Part shown: piece by piece, positions 9,987-18,922 of the stretch | How the letters are laid out: the number at the start of each line of letters is the position of its first letter | How positions within the stretch are numbered: the stretch's first letter is position 1 | NCBI GenBank assembly: GCA_041601945.1 | Contig: JBFIHG010000011.1 | Span: 1 to 64,000, forward strand | Length of the DNA: 64,000 nt | Reading direction: 5' to 3' | Origin: JBFJKD01 sp041601945 | Lineage (GTDB): Bacteria > Pseudomonadota > Gammaproteobacteria > Pseudomonadales > Porticoccaceae | Notes under the pieces: generated by a model | What the model saw: the letters and a program-made list of their open reading frames with translations, nothing else | Database searches by the model: none | Told to the model about the DNA's origin: nothing | Translations under genes and position numbers: made by a program

Positions 9987-9995
9987 TGTTAAAAT
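9987..9995 (+). promoter_or_regulatory. Extended -10 promoter of rmuC
   Basis: TG at 9987-9988, one spacer base, then TAAAAT at 9990-9995: an extended -10 element. Seven bases separate it from the preferred rmuC ATG at 10003, so the transcript would start on or near the start codon. Confidence 0.45.
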
Positions 9996-10002
9996 GCCGC
10001 CC

Positions 10003-11346
10003 ATGACACTTCCTTTCGATTGGCAAATAATTGCGTTACTGATACTCGGTACCGGCGTGGGTGTGGCTGTCGGGCTGGCGCTTATGCACGGACGCCACAC
10101 GCGCTCCCAGACCACCGGGGAACATTTGCGGGAGAGTAATGCACGACTGGAAGCGCAATTGGCCAGCGCGCTGGAGCGCAATGCGGCACTGAGTACGGAT
10201 AACGCGGGCCTGGCTGCGCGCCTGACCAGTGAACAGCAACGATACCAGGAGCAACTAGCGTTACTGACCGACGCCAAAACCACCCTTGGCCGCGAGTTCG
10301 AGAATATCGCCAACCGGATTTTTGAGGATAAACAGGCGACATTTAGCCGCACTAGTAAGCAGGTTATGGACAGTACGGTGGATCCATTGCGGCGCGAGCT
10401 GAGTGAGTTTCGCAAAAAAATCGACGATAGCCAGCATAAGGAAAGTGCCGAGCGCAATCGCTTAATTGGACAGATCAGTGAGTTGCAAAAGCAGGCGCAG
10501 CGGATTGGCGACGATGCCGTCATGCTCGCTACGGCGCTGAAGGGCGACAGCAAGGTGCAGGGTAACTGGGGGGAGGTGGTGCTCGAACGCCTGCTCGAGG
10601 AATCCGGTCTGCGCAAAGGTCGCGAATATGAAACCCAGGTCTCTCTCAAGGATGATGAAGGTCGGCGGCGCAGTCCGGATGTCATTCTGCGTTTGCCGGA
10701 CAAGCGGGATATCGTTATCGATGCCAAGGTGTCGCTGACCGATTACGAGCGCTATTGCCGCAGTGATGACGACGAGGCCAGAGCGCGCCACCTCAACCAG
10801 CATGTGCTGTCGATCCGCAACCATGTCACCGGCCTGAGCCGCAAGGCGTACGAACAGCTGGAGGGCATCAATACCCTGGATTTCGTGCTGATTTTCGTGC
10901 CCATCGAAGCGGCGTTTATGGTGGCCATCGAGCGGGATCAGACGTTATTCAGAGATGCCTACGATCGCGGTATTATTCTGGTCAGTCCGAGTACGTTGAT
11001 GGCGACCTTGCGCACCATAAATAATATCTGGCGCTACGCTGATCAGAATCGCAATGCGGAAAAAATCGCTGCCCAGGCGGGGGCGCTATACGATCAATTT
11101 GTGTTGGTGGTACAGGCGCTGGAAGAGGTTGGCAAACACCTGGATAAGTCCCAGGAAGCCTGGGCACTGACCCGTAACCGTCTGTCCAGGGGCAAGGGCA
11201 ATTTGGTCAAAAGAATGGACGATCTAAAAACCCTCGGGGCACCGGTCAAGCGCGAAATACCAGAGGCGTTGCGCGAGGAGGGTCGGGCCGAGGACGAAAA
11301 TGCGCAGTTGGCTCAGCTTCCACTGGATAATACGGGTGCGGAGTAG
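10003..11346 (+). CDS. rmuC: DNA recombination protein RmuC
   Basis: A membrane-anchored predicted nuclease-fold protein that limits recombination at inverted repeats. It has one N-terminal membrane helix (about 8-26), a long coiled coil (about 35-180, rich in E, Q, R and A), then the conserved RmuC domain with GNWGEVVLERLLEESGL and a PD-(D/E)XK-like DIVIDAKVSL motif. With ATG 10003 the protein has 447 residues. ATG 9994 is in frame but falls inside the -10 box, and the longer upstream open frame overlaps murI, so 10003 is preferred. Confidence 0.9.
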   Translation: MTLPFDWQIIALLILGTGVGVAVGLALMHGRHTRSQTTGEHLRESNARLEAQLASALERNAALSTDNAGLAARLTSEQQRYQEQLALLTDAKTTLGREFENIANRIFEDKQATFSRTSKQVMDSTVDPLRRELSEFRKKIDDSQHKESAERNRLIGQISELQKQAQRIGDDAVMLATALKGDSKVQGNWGEVVLERLLEESGLRKGREYETQVSLKDDEGRRRSPDVILRLPDKRDIVIDAKVSLTDYERYCRSDDDEARARHLNQHVLSIRNHVTGLSRKAYEQLEGINTLDFVLIFVPIEAAFMVAIERDQTLFRDAYDRGIILVSPSTLMATLRTINNIWRYADQNRNAEKIAAQAGALYDQFVLVVQALEEVGKHLDKSQEAWALTRNRLSRGKGNLVKRMDDLKTLGAPVKREIPEALREEGRAEDENAQLAQLPLDNTGAE

Positions 11347-11388
11347 CCCATCGCGAGCGTTGCACACTGACGGCACTATGGGCTGAGC

Positions 11389-12342
11389 ATGGCGACCAAT
11401 CTTGAAGTGGTGGGGTTTGCGGTTGGTACCATTGCGCCGATTTATGCGGTGACGGTGCTGGGTGCGTACCTGCGTCGGCGCGGCATTTTGAGTGACGATT
11501 TTCTTAAAGACAGCGCGCATATTATTTTTAATTACGCTGCCCCGATAATGTTATTTTTGTCGTTGGCAGGTGCCGATCTCAGTTCTGGTGTTATTTCCCG
11601 ATTTATCTTTGTCTCGTTAGGTATCGTGCTGGCCATGGCGTTGCTGGCCTATCTGATTGCGCCGTTTATGGTAAAAGCCAGGCAAGATCGCGGTGTGTTT
11701 CTGCAGGGCGCGGTGCGCGGTAATATTCTGGTGTCGGGTCTGGCCCTGTCGCAAAGTATCTACGGCGTCGAAGGGATTGCGCTGGCATCGCTGTTGATCG
11801 GGTTGTTTATTATTTTTAATAACGTGTTTTCCGTTGGCGTCCTGAAATATTACGCGCAAACAACGGATCGCGGCGCGGGTAACTACTGGCGCGACATTAT
11901 CCGAAACCCGATTATTATCAGTGTGGTGTTCGGCACCGGGGTTGGGTTTCTGGAATTACCCATACCCACCCTTGTCGTGGCGACCGGAAATTTACTGGGC
12001 CAGCTGACGGTGCCATTAATTTTGATCAATGTGGGTGCGGCCCTGGATTTTGGCCATTTGCGCAGCCCCTCCGCTGGTGCCTGGGCGGCCTGTTGTTTCA
12101 AGTCGCTGCTAACGCCGTTGGTGGGAGTGCCCATCGGTTATTATCTGGGGTTACGACAGATGGAGCTGGGGATATTGTTCCTGTTGTTGTCCGCGCCGAC
12201 CGCCACTATCAGTGTCGTGTTTGTGCAGTTGTTTGGCGGCAATACGCGCATGGCGGCTAATACGGTTTTGTTAAGTGGCCTGGTATCGTTTGTGGTAATC
12301 GTGGTGGGATTAATCGGCCTGCGCTCCGCGCAACTTATTTAA
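11389..12342 (+). CDS. AEC family permease (auxin efflux carrier superfamily)
   Basis: A 317-residue membrane protein with about ten hydrophobic helices in the two-bundle arrangement of the Mem_trans family. The first helix (TIAPIYAVTVLGAYLRRRG) and the later NVGAALDF segment fit the family. Bacterial relatives export malate, malonate or amino acids; no substrate can be read here. It follows rmuC by 42 bp and precedes a DUF2489 gene by 47 bp, so co-transcription is possible. Confidence 0.82.
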   Translation: MATNLEVVGFAVGTIAPIYAVTVLGAYLRRRGILSDDFLKDSAHIIFNYAAPIMLFLSLAGADLSSGVISRFIFVSLGIVLAMALLAYLIAPFMVKARQDRGVFLQGAVRGNILVSGLALSQSIYGVEGIALASLLIGLFIIFNNVFSVGVLKYYAQTTDRGAGNYWRDIIRNPIIISVVFGTGVGFLELPIPTLVVATGNLLGQLTVPLILINVGAALDFGHLRSPSAGAWAACCFKSLLTPLVGVPIGYYLGLRQMELGILFLLLSAPTATISVVFVQLFGGNTRMAANTVLLSGLVSFVVIVVGLIGLRSAQLI

Positions 12343-12389
12343 ACGGGCAGATATCGGCCAGTTATTTATTGCTGTCTACGGGAACAACG

Positions 12390-12833
12390 ATGTATTACTG
12401 GATTGTTGCAGCACTGATTATTATTGTGCTTGCTGGCTACGCGCTCCATTTACAGCGCAAGTTGCGGGCACTTGAGGTATCTCGAGAACGGGACGCTGGC
12501 GTGCGGCAACAGGCCGCGGTCGCACGCTCCGAACAGGCTCACAAGAGTATTGAAATTCTGGCGCGGGCCACCGTGGCCGATGAGTTGAGCGTTACCGAAG
12601 CCTGTATACGTATTGATTATTTGATGCAACAACTGCACGAAAGTCATCGCTTTAGCCCGCAGCGCCCAGTGTTTACCCAGGTTGCGGAGGCGGCGGGGCA
12701 TATTCCCATACTGGATCGCTGGCAGGCACTATCCGCGGCGGATAAAAAACGCTACACACTGGAACGTTTGCGCATCGAAGCGAATTATCGGGATTTTGTT
12801 CTCGCGGCCTGTCGCCAACTGCTGGACGATTAG
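12390..12833 (+). CDS. DUF2489 family membrane-anchored protein
   Basis: A 147-residue protein with one N-terminal transmembrane helix (about 2-20) followed by a helical, charged cytoplasmic domain. The ending (ERLRIEANYRDFVLAAC) and middle (ACIRIDYLMQQL) match the DUF2489 family, common in gammaproteobacteria and of unknown function. I took ATG 12390, just before the membrane helix, over an upstream in-frame TTG at 12369. It converges with trmA. Confidence 0.75.
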   Translation: MYYWIVAALIIIVLAGYALHLQRKLRALEVSRERDAGVRQQAAVARSEQAHKSIEILARATVADELSVTEACIRIDYLMQQLHESHRFSPQRPVFTQVAEAAGHIPILDRWQALSAADKKRYTLERLRIEANYRDFVLAACRQLLDD

Positions 12834-12860
12834 TCGCGGCCACCCAAAAAAATTTGGCGT

Positions 12861-13952
12861 CTATTTGGCGTCTATGCGTCGCAATAGTGCGCCGCACTCC
12901 AGATGCGGTGTGTAGGGGAATTGATCGAAGACGGCGAAGCAGTCAACGGCGTGGGTATTTGCCAACACTAATAGATTGTTTTTAAGGGTGTCTGGATTGC
13001 AGGAAATATACAGAATATTGTCGAATTGACGTACCAGGTTTAAAGTTTCCCCATCCAGCCCGGCTCTGGGCGGGTCGACAAAAACCGTGGAAAAAGCATA
13101 GCTGGGTAAATCGATATCTTGCAGGCGGCGAAATGGTCGCTCCCCATTCAGGGCGGCGGCTATTTCAGCACTGGCCATACGCACGATGCTGGTGTTCTCG
13201 ACAGCGTTTATCGACAGATTGTAGCGCGCGGCATTTACCGAAACAGTGGCAATTTCGGTCGCCAGAACCCGCGTGAAATTTTGCGCAAGTACCACGGTAA
13301 AATTACCGTTGCCACAGTATAGTTCCAATAAATCACCGCCGAGGGACGCACTTTGCGCCAGCGCCCACTCCAGCATCTTCTGATTCACCCCTGCATTGGG
13401 TTGTGTAAAGCCACTTTCAATTTGTTGAAATCGATAAGACCTGCCAGCCACGGTTAATTCTTCAACCACGAAATCCCGCCCAATAACCACTTTCTGTTTA
13501 CGGCTACGGCCCACGATATCTGCTTGCAAAAGGGTACTTAACCGATGAGCGCTGGCTTCCCATTCGCTATCCAGGGGGCGATGGTAAATCAGCGTCACAA
13601 GCGCCTCGCCGCTATGGGTGGTGAGAAATTCTATGGAAAATAGTCGCTCTCTCAGAATCGGCTCGGCGTTTAGCTGTATGAGCAGTTGTGGCATGAGCGC
13701 GCAGAGGCGCGGCGACCCGATAACAAAGTCGTCGATTACATAGGGCTGGCTGCGCTGTCCAGGACGATACATGGCGTAGTGTACGGTGTCGTGCTGATGC
13801 CAGGCTTTAAACTCCCCACGCATACGAAAATGCAATGGTGTAGATTCAAACACCGCCACATCCGGCATCTTAATATCCTGCAACTGCGTTTTGAGATCGC
13901 CCAGTTTGTCCTGAAGTTGTTGCGTGTAGTGGGTGGGGTCGATGGCATTCAC
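12861..13952 (-). CDS. trmA: tRNA (uracil(54)-C5)-methyltransferase
   Basis: Makes ribothymidine at position 54 in the T-loop of tRNAs using S-adenosylmethionine. The SAM-binding segment LELYCGNGNFTV (209-220), the FVDPPRAGLD motif (291-300) and the catalytic Cys318 in YISCNP are all present, and the C-terminal general-base Glu lies in HLECGALLRR. The 363-residue length matches TrmA rather than the longer RlmD, and there are no iron-sulfur cysteines. The stop codon sits in a direct duplication of about 10 bp (see findings). It is divergent from the YjbQ gene. Confidence 0.95.
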   Translation of the reverse strand: MNAIDPTHYTQQLQDKLGDLKTQLQDIKMPDVAVFESTPLHFRMRGEFKAWHQHDTVHYAMYRPGQRSQPYVIDDFVIGSPRLCALMPQLLIQLNAEPILRERLFSIEFLTTHSGEALVTLIYHRPLDSEWEASAHRLSTLLQADIVGRSRKQKVVIGRDFVVEELTVAGRSYRFQQIESGFTQPNAGVNQKMLEWALAQSASLGGDLLELYCGNGNFTVVLAQNFTRVLATEIATVSVNAARYNLSINAVENTSIVRMASAEIAAALNGERPFRRLQDIDLPSYAFSTVFVDPPRAGLDGETLNLVRQFDNILYISCNPDTLKNNLLVLANTHAVDCFAVFDQFPYTPHLECGALLRRIDAK

Positions 13953-14050
13953 GGAGGGTGTTTGGCTACAGTTGATGATCTGCTAGTATACGCCGCTGTT
14001 GTGCAAGAAGGCTGTACTGCAATCCGTTATAACTAAAATAAGGATAATGA

Positions 14051-14458
14051 ATGTTGATTACCAAAGTAGCTATCCCGGTCAATCGCAAGGGCTTACACAA
14101 TATTACGGCTTACATATTGGCCATTGTCGAGGGGCGTGCTATTAAAGAGGGGCTATGCACGTTGTTTATACAACATACCTCCGCAAGCCTGTTGATCCAG
14201 GAAGGTTACGATTCGTCCGCCAGGGCTGATCTTGAGCAGTGGCTCGATCGCCTCGTTCCGGAACAAGATTCGTTATACACCCACGACCTGGAAGGGCCCG
14301 AGGATATGCCGGCCCATATTAAATCCGCACTCACCGCCACCAGCCTGTCTATTCCCATTGTCGATAAAACCCTGGCGCTGGGCACCTGGCAGGGCATCTA
14401 TTTGTGGGAGCATCGCACGGTCCCCGGGGAACGGAACCTGATTATACATATCAGTTAA
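14051..14458 (+). CDS. YjbQ/UPF0047 family (secondary thiamine-phosphate synthase-like)
   Basis: A 135-residue member of the YjbQ family, small proteins with a conserved metal-binding site. E. coli YjbQ has weak thiamine-phosphate synthase activity, but its real role is unknown. The family signature is visible: LFIQHTSASLLIQE near 40-53 and GTWQGIYLWEHR near the C-terminus, whose His residues are probable ligands. AAGGA lies 8 nt before the ATG. No thiamine riboswitch was seen upstream. Confidence 0.88.
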   Translation: MLITKVAIPVNRKGLHNITAYILAIVEGRAIKEGLCTLFIQHTSASLLIQEGYDSSARADLEQWLDRLVPEQDSLYTHDLEGPEDMPAHIKSALTATSLSIPIVDKTLALGTWQGIYLWEHRTVPGERNLIIHIS

Positions 14459-14769
14459 CGCCGCGAATTCTTGTGTCTTCCTTCGGCCTTCCCTTTGCAC
14501 GCTATGCGGTTTCGTGGTGGCGCAAATCGTCCAACAAGCGCCGTATCAACCCCAACCTTTCGGTAACATCAAAGACTGCCGGGTACGCCGGGCGTCTGCA
14601 GTTTGCCGGCTCGTAGGCCGCTTGCGCTTGTAGAGTCGCGGTAGCATAATCCGTTGGCTTCCTGGATTGACCATCATCCATATTCTTCACTCGGACGCAC
14701 AGCATCGACATCCATTAACGCCAGATTTGACGGCGATTTATATTTATTACAGATCAGGGGACTACCACA
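14459..14769. other. Intergenic stretch without a supported gene
   Basis: 311 bp between the YjbQ and aldehyde dehydrogenase genes. It must hold the dehydrogenase promoter, but no good -35/-10 pair, sigma-54 site or terminator stands out. GGGGA just before ATG 14770 is the ribosome-binding site. A 69-codon open frame on the minus strand (14502-14711) has no recognisable product and no ribosome-binding site. Confidence 0.5.
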
Positions 14770-16266
14770 ATGGGTTATAAAAGACCGACCTTTCAGGATA
14801 AATACGAAAATTATATTGGCGGCAAATGGGTTGCGCCAGTGGATGGTAAATATTTCGAAGATACATCGCCGATTGATAACGCGTTGGTCACACGCATTCC
14901 CCGTTCCACGTCCAAAGATATCGATCTGGCAGTTAAGGCCGCGTGGCAAGCTGCCCCCGCCTGGGGCAAAACCTCTGCCGCCGAGCGTAGCATGGTGCTA
15001 TTCAAAATTGCCGACTGCATGGAGGCGAATATTGAACGTCTGGCGGTAGTGGAAACCTGCGATAACGGTAAAGGTATCCGCGAGACCCTGGGCGCCGACT
15101 TGCCGATTGCCATCGATCAGTTTCGCTATTTTGCCGGCTGTATACGGACCGAAGCGGGCAGTGTTACCAATATCGACGACGATACCGTATCCATGGAGGT
15201 ACACGAACCTTACGGCGTGGTGGGTGCCATTATTCCATGGAATTTTCCGCTGCTAATGGCGGCCTGGAAAATTGCTCCTGCTATCGCAGCAGGCAACTGT
15301 ATTATTGTGAAGCCAGCCGAACAAACCCCAGTGTCGGTGCTGATTTTAATGGAATTGCTAGGCGATATTCTGCCCCCCGGCGTGGTTAATATTGTTAACG
15401 GTTTTGGTCCCGAAGCGGGCAAACCGCTGGCGACTCACCCCGATGTGAAAAAAATGGCGTTCACCGGTGAAACTACCACTGGACGGTTGATTATGCAGTA
15501 CGCGGCTGAAAACCTTATTCCGGTATCTCTGGAGCTGGGTGGCAAATCGCCGAATATCTTTATGGAAAGTATCATGGATGCCGACGATGAATTTTTTGAT
15601 AAAGCCATCGAAGGACTGGTGTTGTTTGCGCTCAACCAGGGGCAGGTGTGTACCGCTCCCTCGCGAGCTCTGATTCAGGAAAGTATTTACGAAAAATTTA
15701 TGGCGCGATGCCTCGAGCGCATTGCCGCGATCAATATGGGCGACCCATACGAACTGACCACCATGATGGGTGCCCAGGCATCCAACGACCAGTACGAAAA
15801 AATCATGAGCTATATCGACATTGGTAAACAGGAAGGTGCCGAAGTTCTGTGTGGTGGCGCGGCTCACAAAAACGACCAGTATCCGAACGGATTTTATGTG
15901 CAGCCTACGGTTTTCAAGGGCCACAACAAAATGCGTGTGTTCCAGGAAGAAATTTTTGGGCCAGTACTCGCGGTGACCACATTTAAGGACGAAGATGAAG
16001 CATTAGCGATTGCCAATGACACGTTGTACGGTCTCGGTTCTGCTATCTGGTCAAGGGATATGCATCAGGTGCAGAAGTTTACCAAGGGACTCCAGGCCGG
16101 GCGGGTCTGGGTGAACTGCTACCACGTATATCCAGCCGGCGCGTCATTTGGCGGGTATAAAAATTCTGGTTTTGGTCGCGAAAATCACCACATGATGCTG
16201 GAGCACTACCGTCAAACGAAAAATGTGTTGATTTCCTACAACAAGAACAAGCTGGGCTTCTTTTGA
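14770..16266 (+). CDS. NAD(P)-dependent aldehyde dehydrogenase (AldB/ExaC-like)
   Basis: A 498-residue aldehyde dehydrogenase that oxidises an aldehyde to the acid. Key residues: Asn158 in IPWNF, general base Glu255 in LELGGKS and nucleophile Cys294 in NQGQVCTAPSR. The NQGQVCTAPSR form and the adjacent DUF779 gene place it with acetaldehyde dehydrogenases of the AldB/ExaC type used in ethanol and short-alcohol oxidation. GGGGA lies 12 nt before the ATG. The DUF779 gene follows after 46 bp. The family is certain; acetaldehyde as substrate is likely. Confidence 0.9.
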   Translation: MGYKRPTFQDKYENYIGGKWVAPVDGKYFEDTSPIDNALVTRIPRSTSKDIDLAVKAAWQAAPAWGKTSAAERSMVLFKIADCMEANIERLAVVETCDNGKGIRETLGADLPIAIDQFRYFAGCIRTEAGSVTNIDDDTVSMEVHEPYGVVGAIIPWNFPLLMAAWKIAPAIAAGNCIIVKPAEQTPVSVLILMELLGDILPPGVVNIVNGFGPEAGKPLATHPDVKKMAFTGETTTGRLIMQYAAENLIPVSLELGGKSPNIFMESIMDADDEFFDKAIEGLVLFALNQGQVCTAPSRALIQESIYEKFMARCLERIAAINMGDPYELTTMMGAQASNDQYEKIMSYIDIGKQEGAEVLCGGAAHKNDQYPNGFYVQPTVFKGHNKMRVFQEEIFGPVLAVTTFKDEDEALAIANDTLYGLGSAIWSRDMHQVQKFTKGLQAGRVWVNCYHVYPAGASFGGYKNSGFGRENHHMMLEHYRQTKNVLISYNKNKLGFF

Positions 16267-16312
16267 TGGTTAACGCGCGTTTGCGCAATGGTTAAAGACT
16301 AGGTTACTTACC

Positions 16313-16696
16313 ATGGTATCCACGTTGGTTACCGAACGAGTCAGTGTTACTCCCGCGGCTGAGGCGATTATCGATCAGCTACGGGAGCAACATGGCGCGC
16401 TGATGTTTCATCAAAGTGGTGGTTGTTGTGACGGTTCGTCACCTATGTGTTTTGCGGTGGGGGATTATCGGCTGGGCAGTAGAGACTTGTGTCTTGGCGA
16501 GGTTCACGGCTGCAAGTTTTATATGGGCGCGCAACAGTTTGAATATTATAAAAACTCCCACACCATTGTCGATGTGGTGCCCGGCAGGGGCGCCAGTTTT
16601 TCCCTGGAAATCCCATTAGGTGTGCGCTTTCTGACACGCTCGCGGTTGTTTACGGAAGACGAACTGGCCAATCTACGCCCCGTCGAAGCGGCCTGA
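16313..16696 (+). CDS. DUF779 protein, aldehyde dehydrogenase partner
   Basis: A 127-residue DUF779 protein. The conserved SGGCCDGSSPMC motif (37-48) with three Cys, and EVHGCKFYMG, are typical. The family is almost always encoded next to AldB/ExaC-type aldehyde dehydrogenases, as here, but its biochemical role is not established; the Cys residues suggest a metal or redox function. Probably in one operon with the dehydrogenase. Confidence 0.88.
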   Translation: MVSTLVTERVSVTPAAEAIIDQLREQHGALMFHQSGGCCDGSSPMCFAVGDYRLGSRDLCLGEVHGCKFYMGAQQFEYYKNSHTIVDVVPGRGASFSLEIPLGVRFLTRSRLFTEDELANLRPVEAA

Positions 16697-16766
16697 TGGT
16701 TCGAGAACCCGGGTACCGCGGACTCAGGCGTGCATAAAACAAGTTAAAGCCCGCGTCACCTGTTGG

Positions 16767-17570
16767 CTACCGACCGGAAAATACCGGCTTGCGTTTTTCC
16801 AGCCAGGCGGTTACCGCTTCTTTATGATCTTCTGTATGTACCATTTGATACTGTAGTCTGAGGGTGTGGTCGGCGGCCGCGTCCAGATTCATACCGTACG
16901 AGACATTGATGGCTTTTTTGATCGCGCCGATGGCGCAGGGTCCCGTAGCCAGGCGTGCGGCAAGTTGTTCGGCATGGGCAATTAATAGTTGATCGTCCAC
17001 GACTTCCTCAACCAGTCCGATGCGCAGGGCCTGTTGTGCGTCGATCAGATCCCCGGTCATGGCGAGGCGCTTGGCCCAGCCGTCCCCCACCAGGCGGGGT
17101 AACAGATAACTGCCAATTTCGGGGGCCAGCCCCATACGCACAAAGAATTCACCTAATTTTGCACTCGCGCCGGCAATGCGCATATCGCAACACAGCGCGA
17201 TGTCGAAACCACCGCCGACCGCGACACCATTAATGGCGGCAATAACGGGCATATCCAGATCGATCAGTTTTCGATACATAACCATCGCGTCGTCGATGTA
17301 ACGATGAAAATCCGCAACCGATTTGGAGCGCAGTGGATTTACGTCTTCGTGAATATCGCCCCCCGCACAAAAGGCACGGCCAGCGCCGGTTACGATTAGC
17401 GCCCGTATGGTGGAATCCTGTGCAACGACGTCGCAGGCGCGGGAAATATCGTTAATCAGCGCGGGATCCATGGCGTTGAGTGCGTCGGGGCGATTAAGAA
17501 GTAGTGTTGCAAATCCGGCGGCATGCCGGCTCAGCCGTATAGTTTCGAATGGTTCGATATCGTTGGTCAT
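16767..17570 (-). CDS. Enoyl-CoA hydratase/isomerase family protein (crotonase fold)
   Basis: A 267-residue crotonase-fold enzyme acting on an acyl-CoA. The two oxyanion-hole segments are present: GRAFCAGGDIHED near 69-81 and INGVAVGGGFDIALCCDMR near 115-133. An acidic residue at LAPEIGSYLLPRL fits one of the two catalytic positions. Hydratase, isomerase and hydrolase members cannot be separated confidently by eye. It is monocistronic and divergent from the copper operon. Confidence 0.85.
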   Translation of the reverse strand: MTNDIEPFETIRLSRHAAGFATLLLNRPDALNAMDPALINDISRACDVVAQDSTIRALIVTGAGRAFCAGGDIHEDVNPLRSKSVADFHRYIDDAMVMYRKLIDLDMPVIAAINGVAVGGGFDIALCCDMRIAGASAKLGEFFVRMGLAPEIGSYLLPRLVGDGWAKRLAMTGDLIDAQQALRIGLVEEVVDDQLLIAHAEQLAARLATGPCAIGAIKKAINVSYGMNLDAAADHTLRLQYQMVHTEDHKEAVTAWLEKRKPVFSGR

Positions 17571-17721
17571 AGCGACTGCCTGTGTGGGTCCCGCTGCTGG
17601 GACCTGTACGAATTGGGTGGAAAATGCTCACCGTTGAACTACAGCATACTCGGTTGATCTCCGTCAAACCAAGGAGCGGATTACCAGAAGATCCAGAACT
17701 TTATGTACCCGTCAGGGTCTG

Positions 17722-17727
17722 TAAAAT
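17722..17727 (+). promoter_or_regulatory. Possible -10 box of the copper operon
   Basis: TAAAAT in the 290-bp gap upstream of the copper genes. A short dyad (ACCC, 4 nt, GGGT at 17707-17718) lies just upstream where a MerR-type regulator would bind, but it is too short to call a CueR site. Confidence 0.3.
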
Positions 17728-17863
17728 GGTAACTTAATCACGCTTGTTGCGCGGTCTGTGGATTTAGACAGTTTTTATAACCGCCTGTGTCGTCGCCAAT
17801 CAGGGCGGCGTTTGACCATACTACCGGAAATTCGAATACAACTATGCAGTGGGTCAGTTCTCC

Positions 17864-18304
17864 ATGATATTTTGTTCGAATGTCCACCCTCGGCGCTGGG
17901 TGTGCTCGCTATTACTGGTTTTGGTTATGCCGGTAACCGGGCTGGCCGGTGCCTCGGGTTCCCACTCAATAACGCATGTTGGGATGGAGGGAGCAAGTCC
18001 CGACGTAAGTAATGGCTCCCACGCGATGACGAATTCTGGACCCGCTCACTGCGATGATAACCGTCACCTCTCAGTGCCTGGTCTGGATCACCATAACCGC
18101 AGCACGATGAAGGGGCATGCTGGCTGCGACGGATCAACTCACCCCTGTCAATGTTTGTCCGGTGCCTGTGCGTCGCCAATGGCGCCAGTTGCTTATATCA
18201 ATATGCCGCTACCCGCGCCTGTTGCGGATCAGCTTTCCGATTCAACATTCCTGCCTACGGTGCGTCGCACCGGCGTTCGTTACCGACCTCCTATTCAAGT
18301 CTGA
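17864..18304 (+). CDS. Secreted His/Cys-rich protein of the copper operon (CopL-like)
   Basis: A 146-residue protein with an N-terminal signal peptide (hydrophobic core CSLLLVLVMPVTGLAGA) and a mature part rich in His, Met and Cys (CDDNRH, GLDHHN, CDGSTHPCQC). I do not recognise a firm family; the layout resembles CopL-type small metal-binding proteins preceding copA in copper operons. A periplasmic copper-binding role is inferred from composition and position. The start is uncertain between GTG 17849 and ATG 17864; neither has a clear ribosome-binding site. Confidence 0.6.
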   Translation: MIFCSNVHPRRWVCSLLLVLVMPVTGLAGASGSHSITHVGMEGASPDVSNGSHAMTNSGPAHCDDNRHLSVPGLDHHNRSTMKGHAGCDGSTHPCQCLSGACASPMAPVAYINMPLPAPVADQLSDSTFLPTVRRTGVRYRPPIQV

Positions 18305-18415
18305 TAGTTGTTTTTAACGTTATGACGTCGAAGCGCGTCATTCCTGACGGCTGACGCGCCACCCTGGGGACGCATTCGTCATTCCAGTTATTGATTGAAT
18401 ATCGGGAGACAGACT

Positions 18416-18910
18416 GTGAAATGGTACTTATTCAAACACTCGTGTTTACGCCTGTTGGTGGCGATGTTAGTGATTTTCTTCGGGTCGAGTGGAGCCTGGG
18501 CCGAAGATCCGGTGGCGCTAACGGTCTATAAGGATGCCAATTGCGGCTGCTGTTCCCTTTGGGCGCAGCATCTGCCGAGCGAGGACTTTACCGTAGAGCT
18601 GAGAGATAGCCTGGATATGGCGGAGGTAAAAACGCGGCTTGGCATTCCAGCTCAATATCAAAGTTGCCATACCGCCCACAGCGAGACTGGGGGTTATGTT
18701 TTTGAAGGCCATATTCCGGCACGGATAATCCGCCGTTTTTTGGCGGAAAAACCGGCGGGAGCGCGCGGCTTGGCCGTGCCTGGCATGCCCATCGGTAGTC
18801 CGGGCATGGAGATGCAGGATCGTTTTCAGCCCTATCAAGTGATGTTATTGCGCACCGATGGTGGCGTTGAATTGTACGAACAAGTCACGGCCCCCGAGGC
18901 AACGAATTAA
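18416..18910 (+). CDS. DUF411 family periplasmic metal-binding protein
   Basis: A 164-residue protein with a signal peptide cleaved near AWA-ED, then a thioredoxin-like DUF411 domain: LTVYKDANCGCCSLWAQHL with a CGCC metal site, and YQSCHTA further on. DUF411 proteins usually sit in copper-resistance operons and are thought to carry copper in the periplasm. I chose GTG 18416 because CGGGAGA lies 7 nt upstream; the frame is open back to a TTG at 18395. copA follows after 12 bp. Confidence 0.85.
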   Translation: MKWYLFKHSCLRLLVAMLVIFFGSSGAWAEDPVALTVYKDANCGCCSLWAQHLPSEDFTVELRDSLDMAEVKTRLGIPAQYQSCHTAHSETGGYVFEGHIPARIIRRFLAEKPAGARGLAVPGMPIGSPGMEMQDRFQPYQVMLLRTDGGVELYEQVTAPEATN

Positions 18911-18922
18911 GGAACCGCGAAA

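Noticed and set aside
14600..14630. Sigma-54-like GG-N10-GC spacing before the aldehyde dehydrogenase
   Set aside because: GG and GC are correctly spaced, but the TT before GC and the TGGCAC core are not matched.
14502..14711. 69-codon minus-strand frame between YjbQ and the aldehyde dehydrogenase genes
   Set aside because: No recognisable product, no ribosome-binding site and an atypical composition; treated as intergenic.
17700..17730. CueR/MerR-type operator upstream of the copper operon
   Set aside because: The dyad is only 4 bp per arm, and no 19-bp spacer promoter can be fitted confidently.
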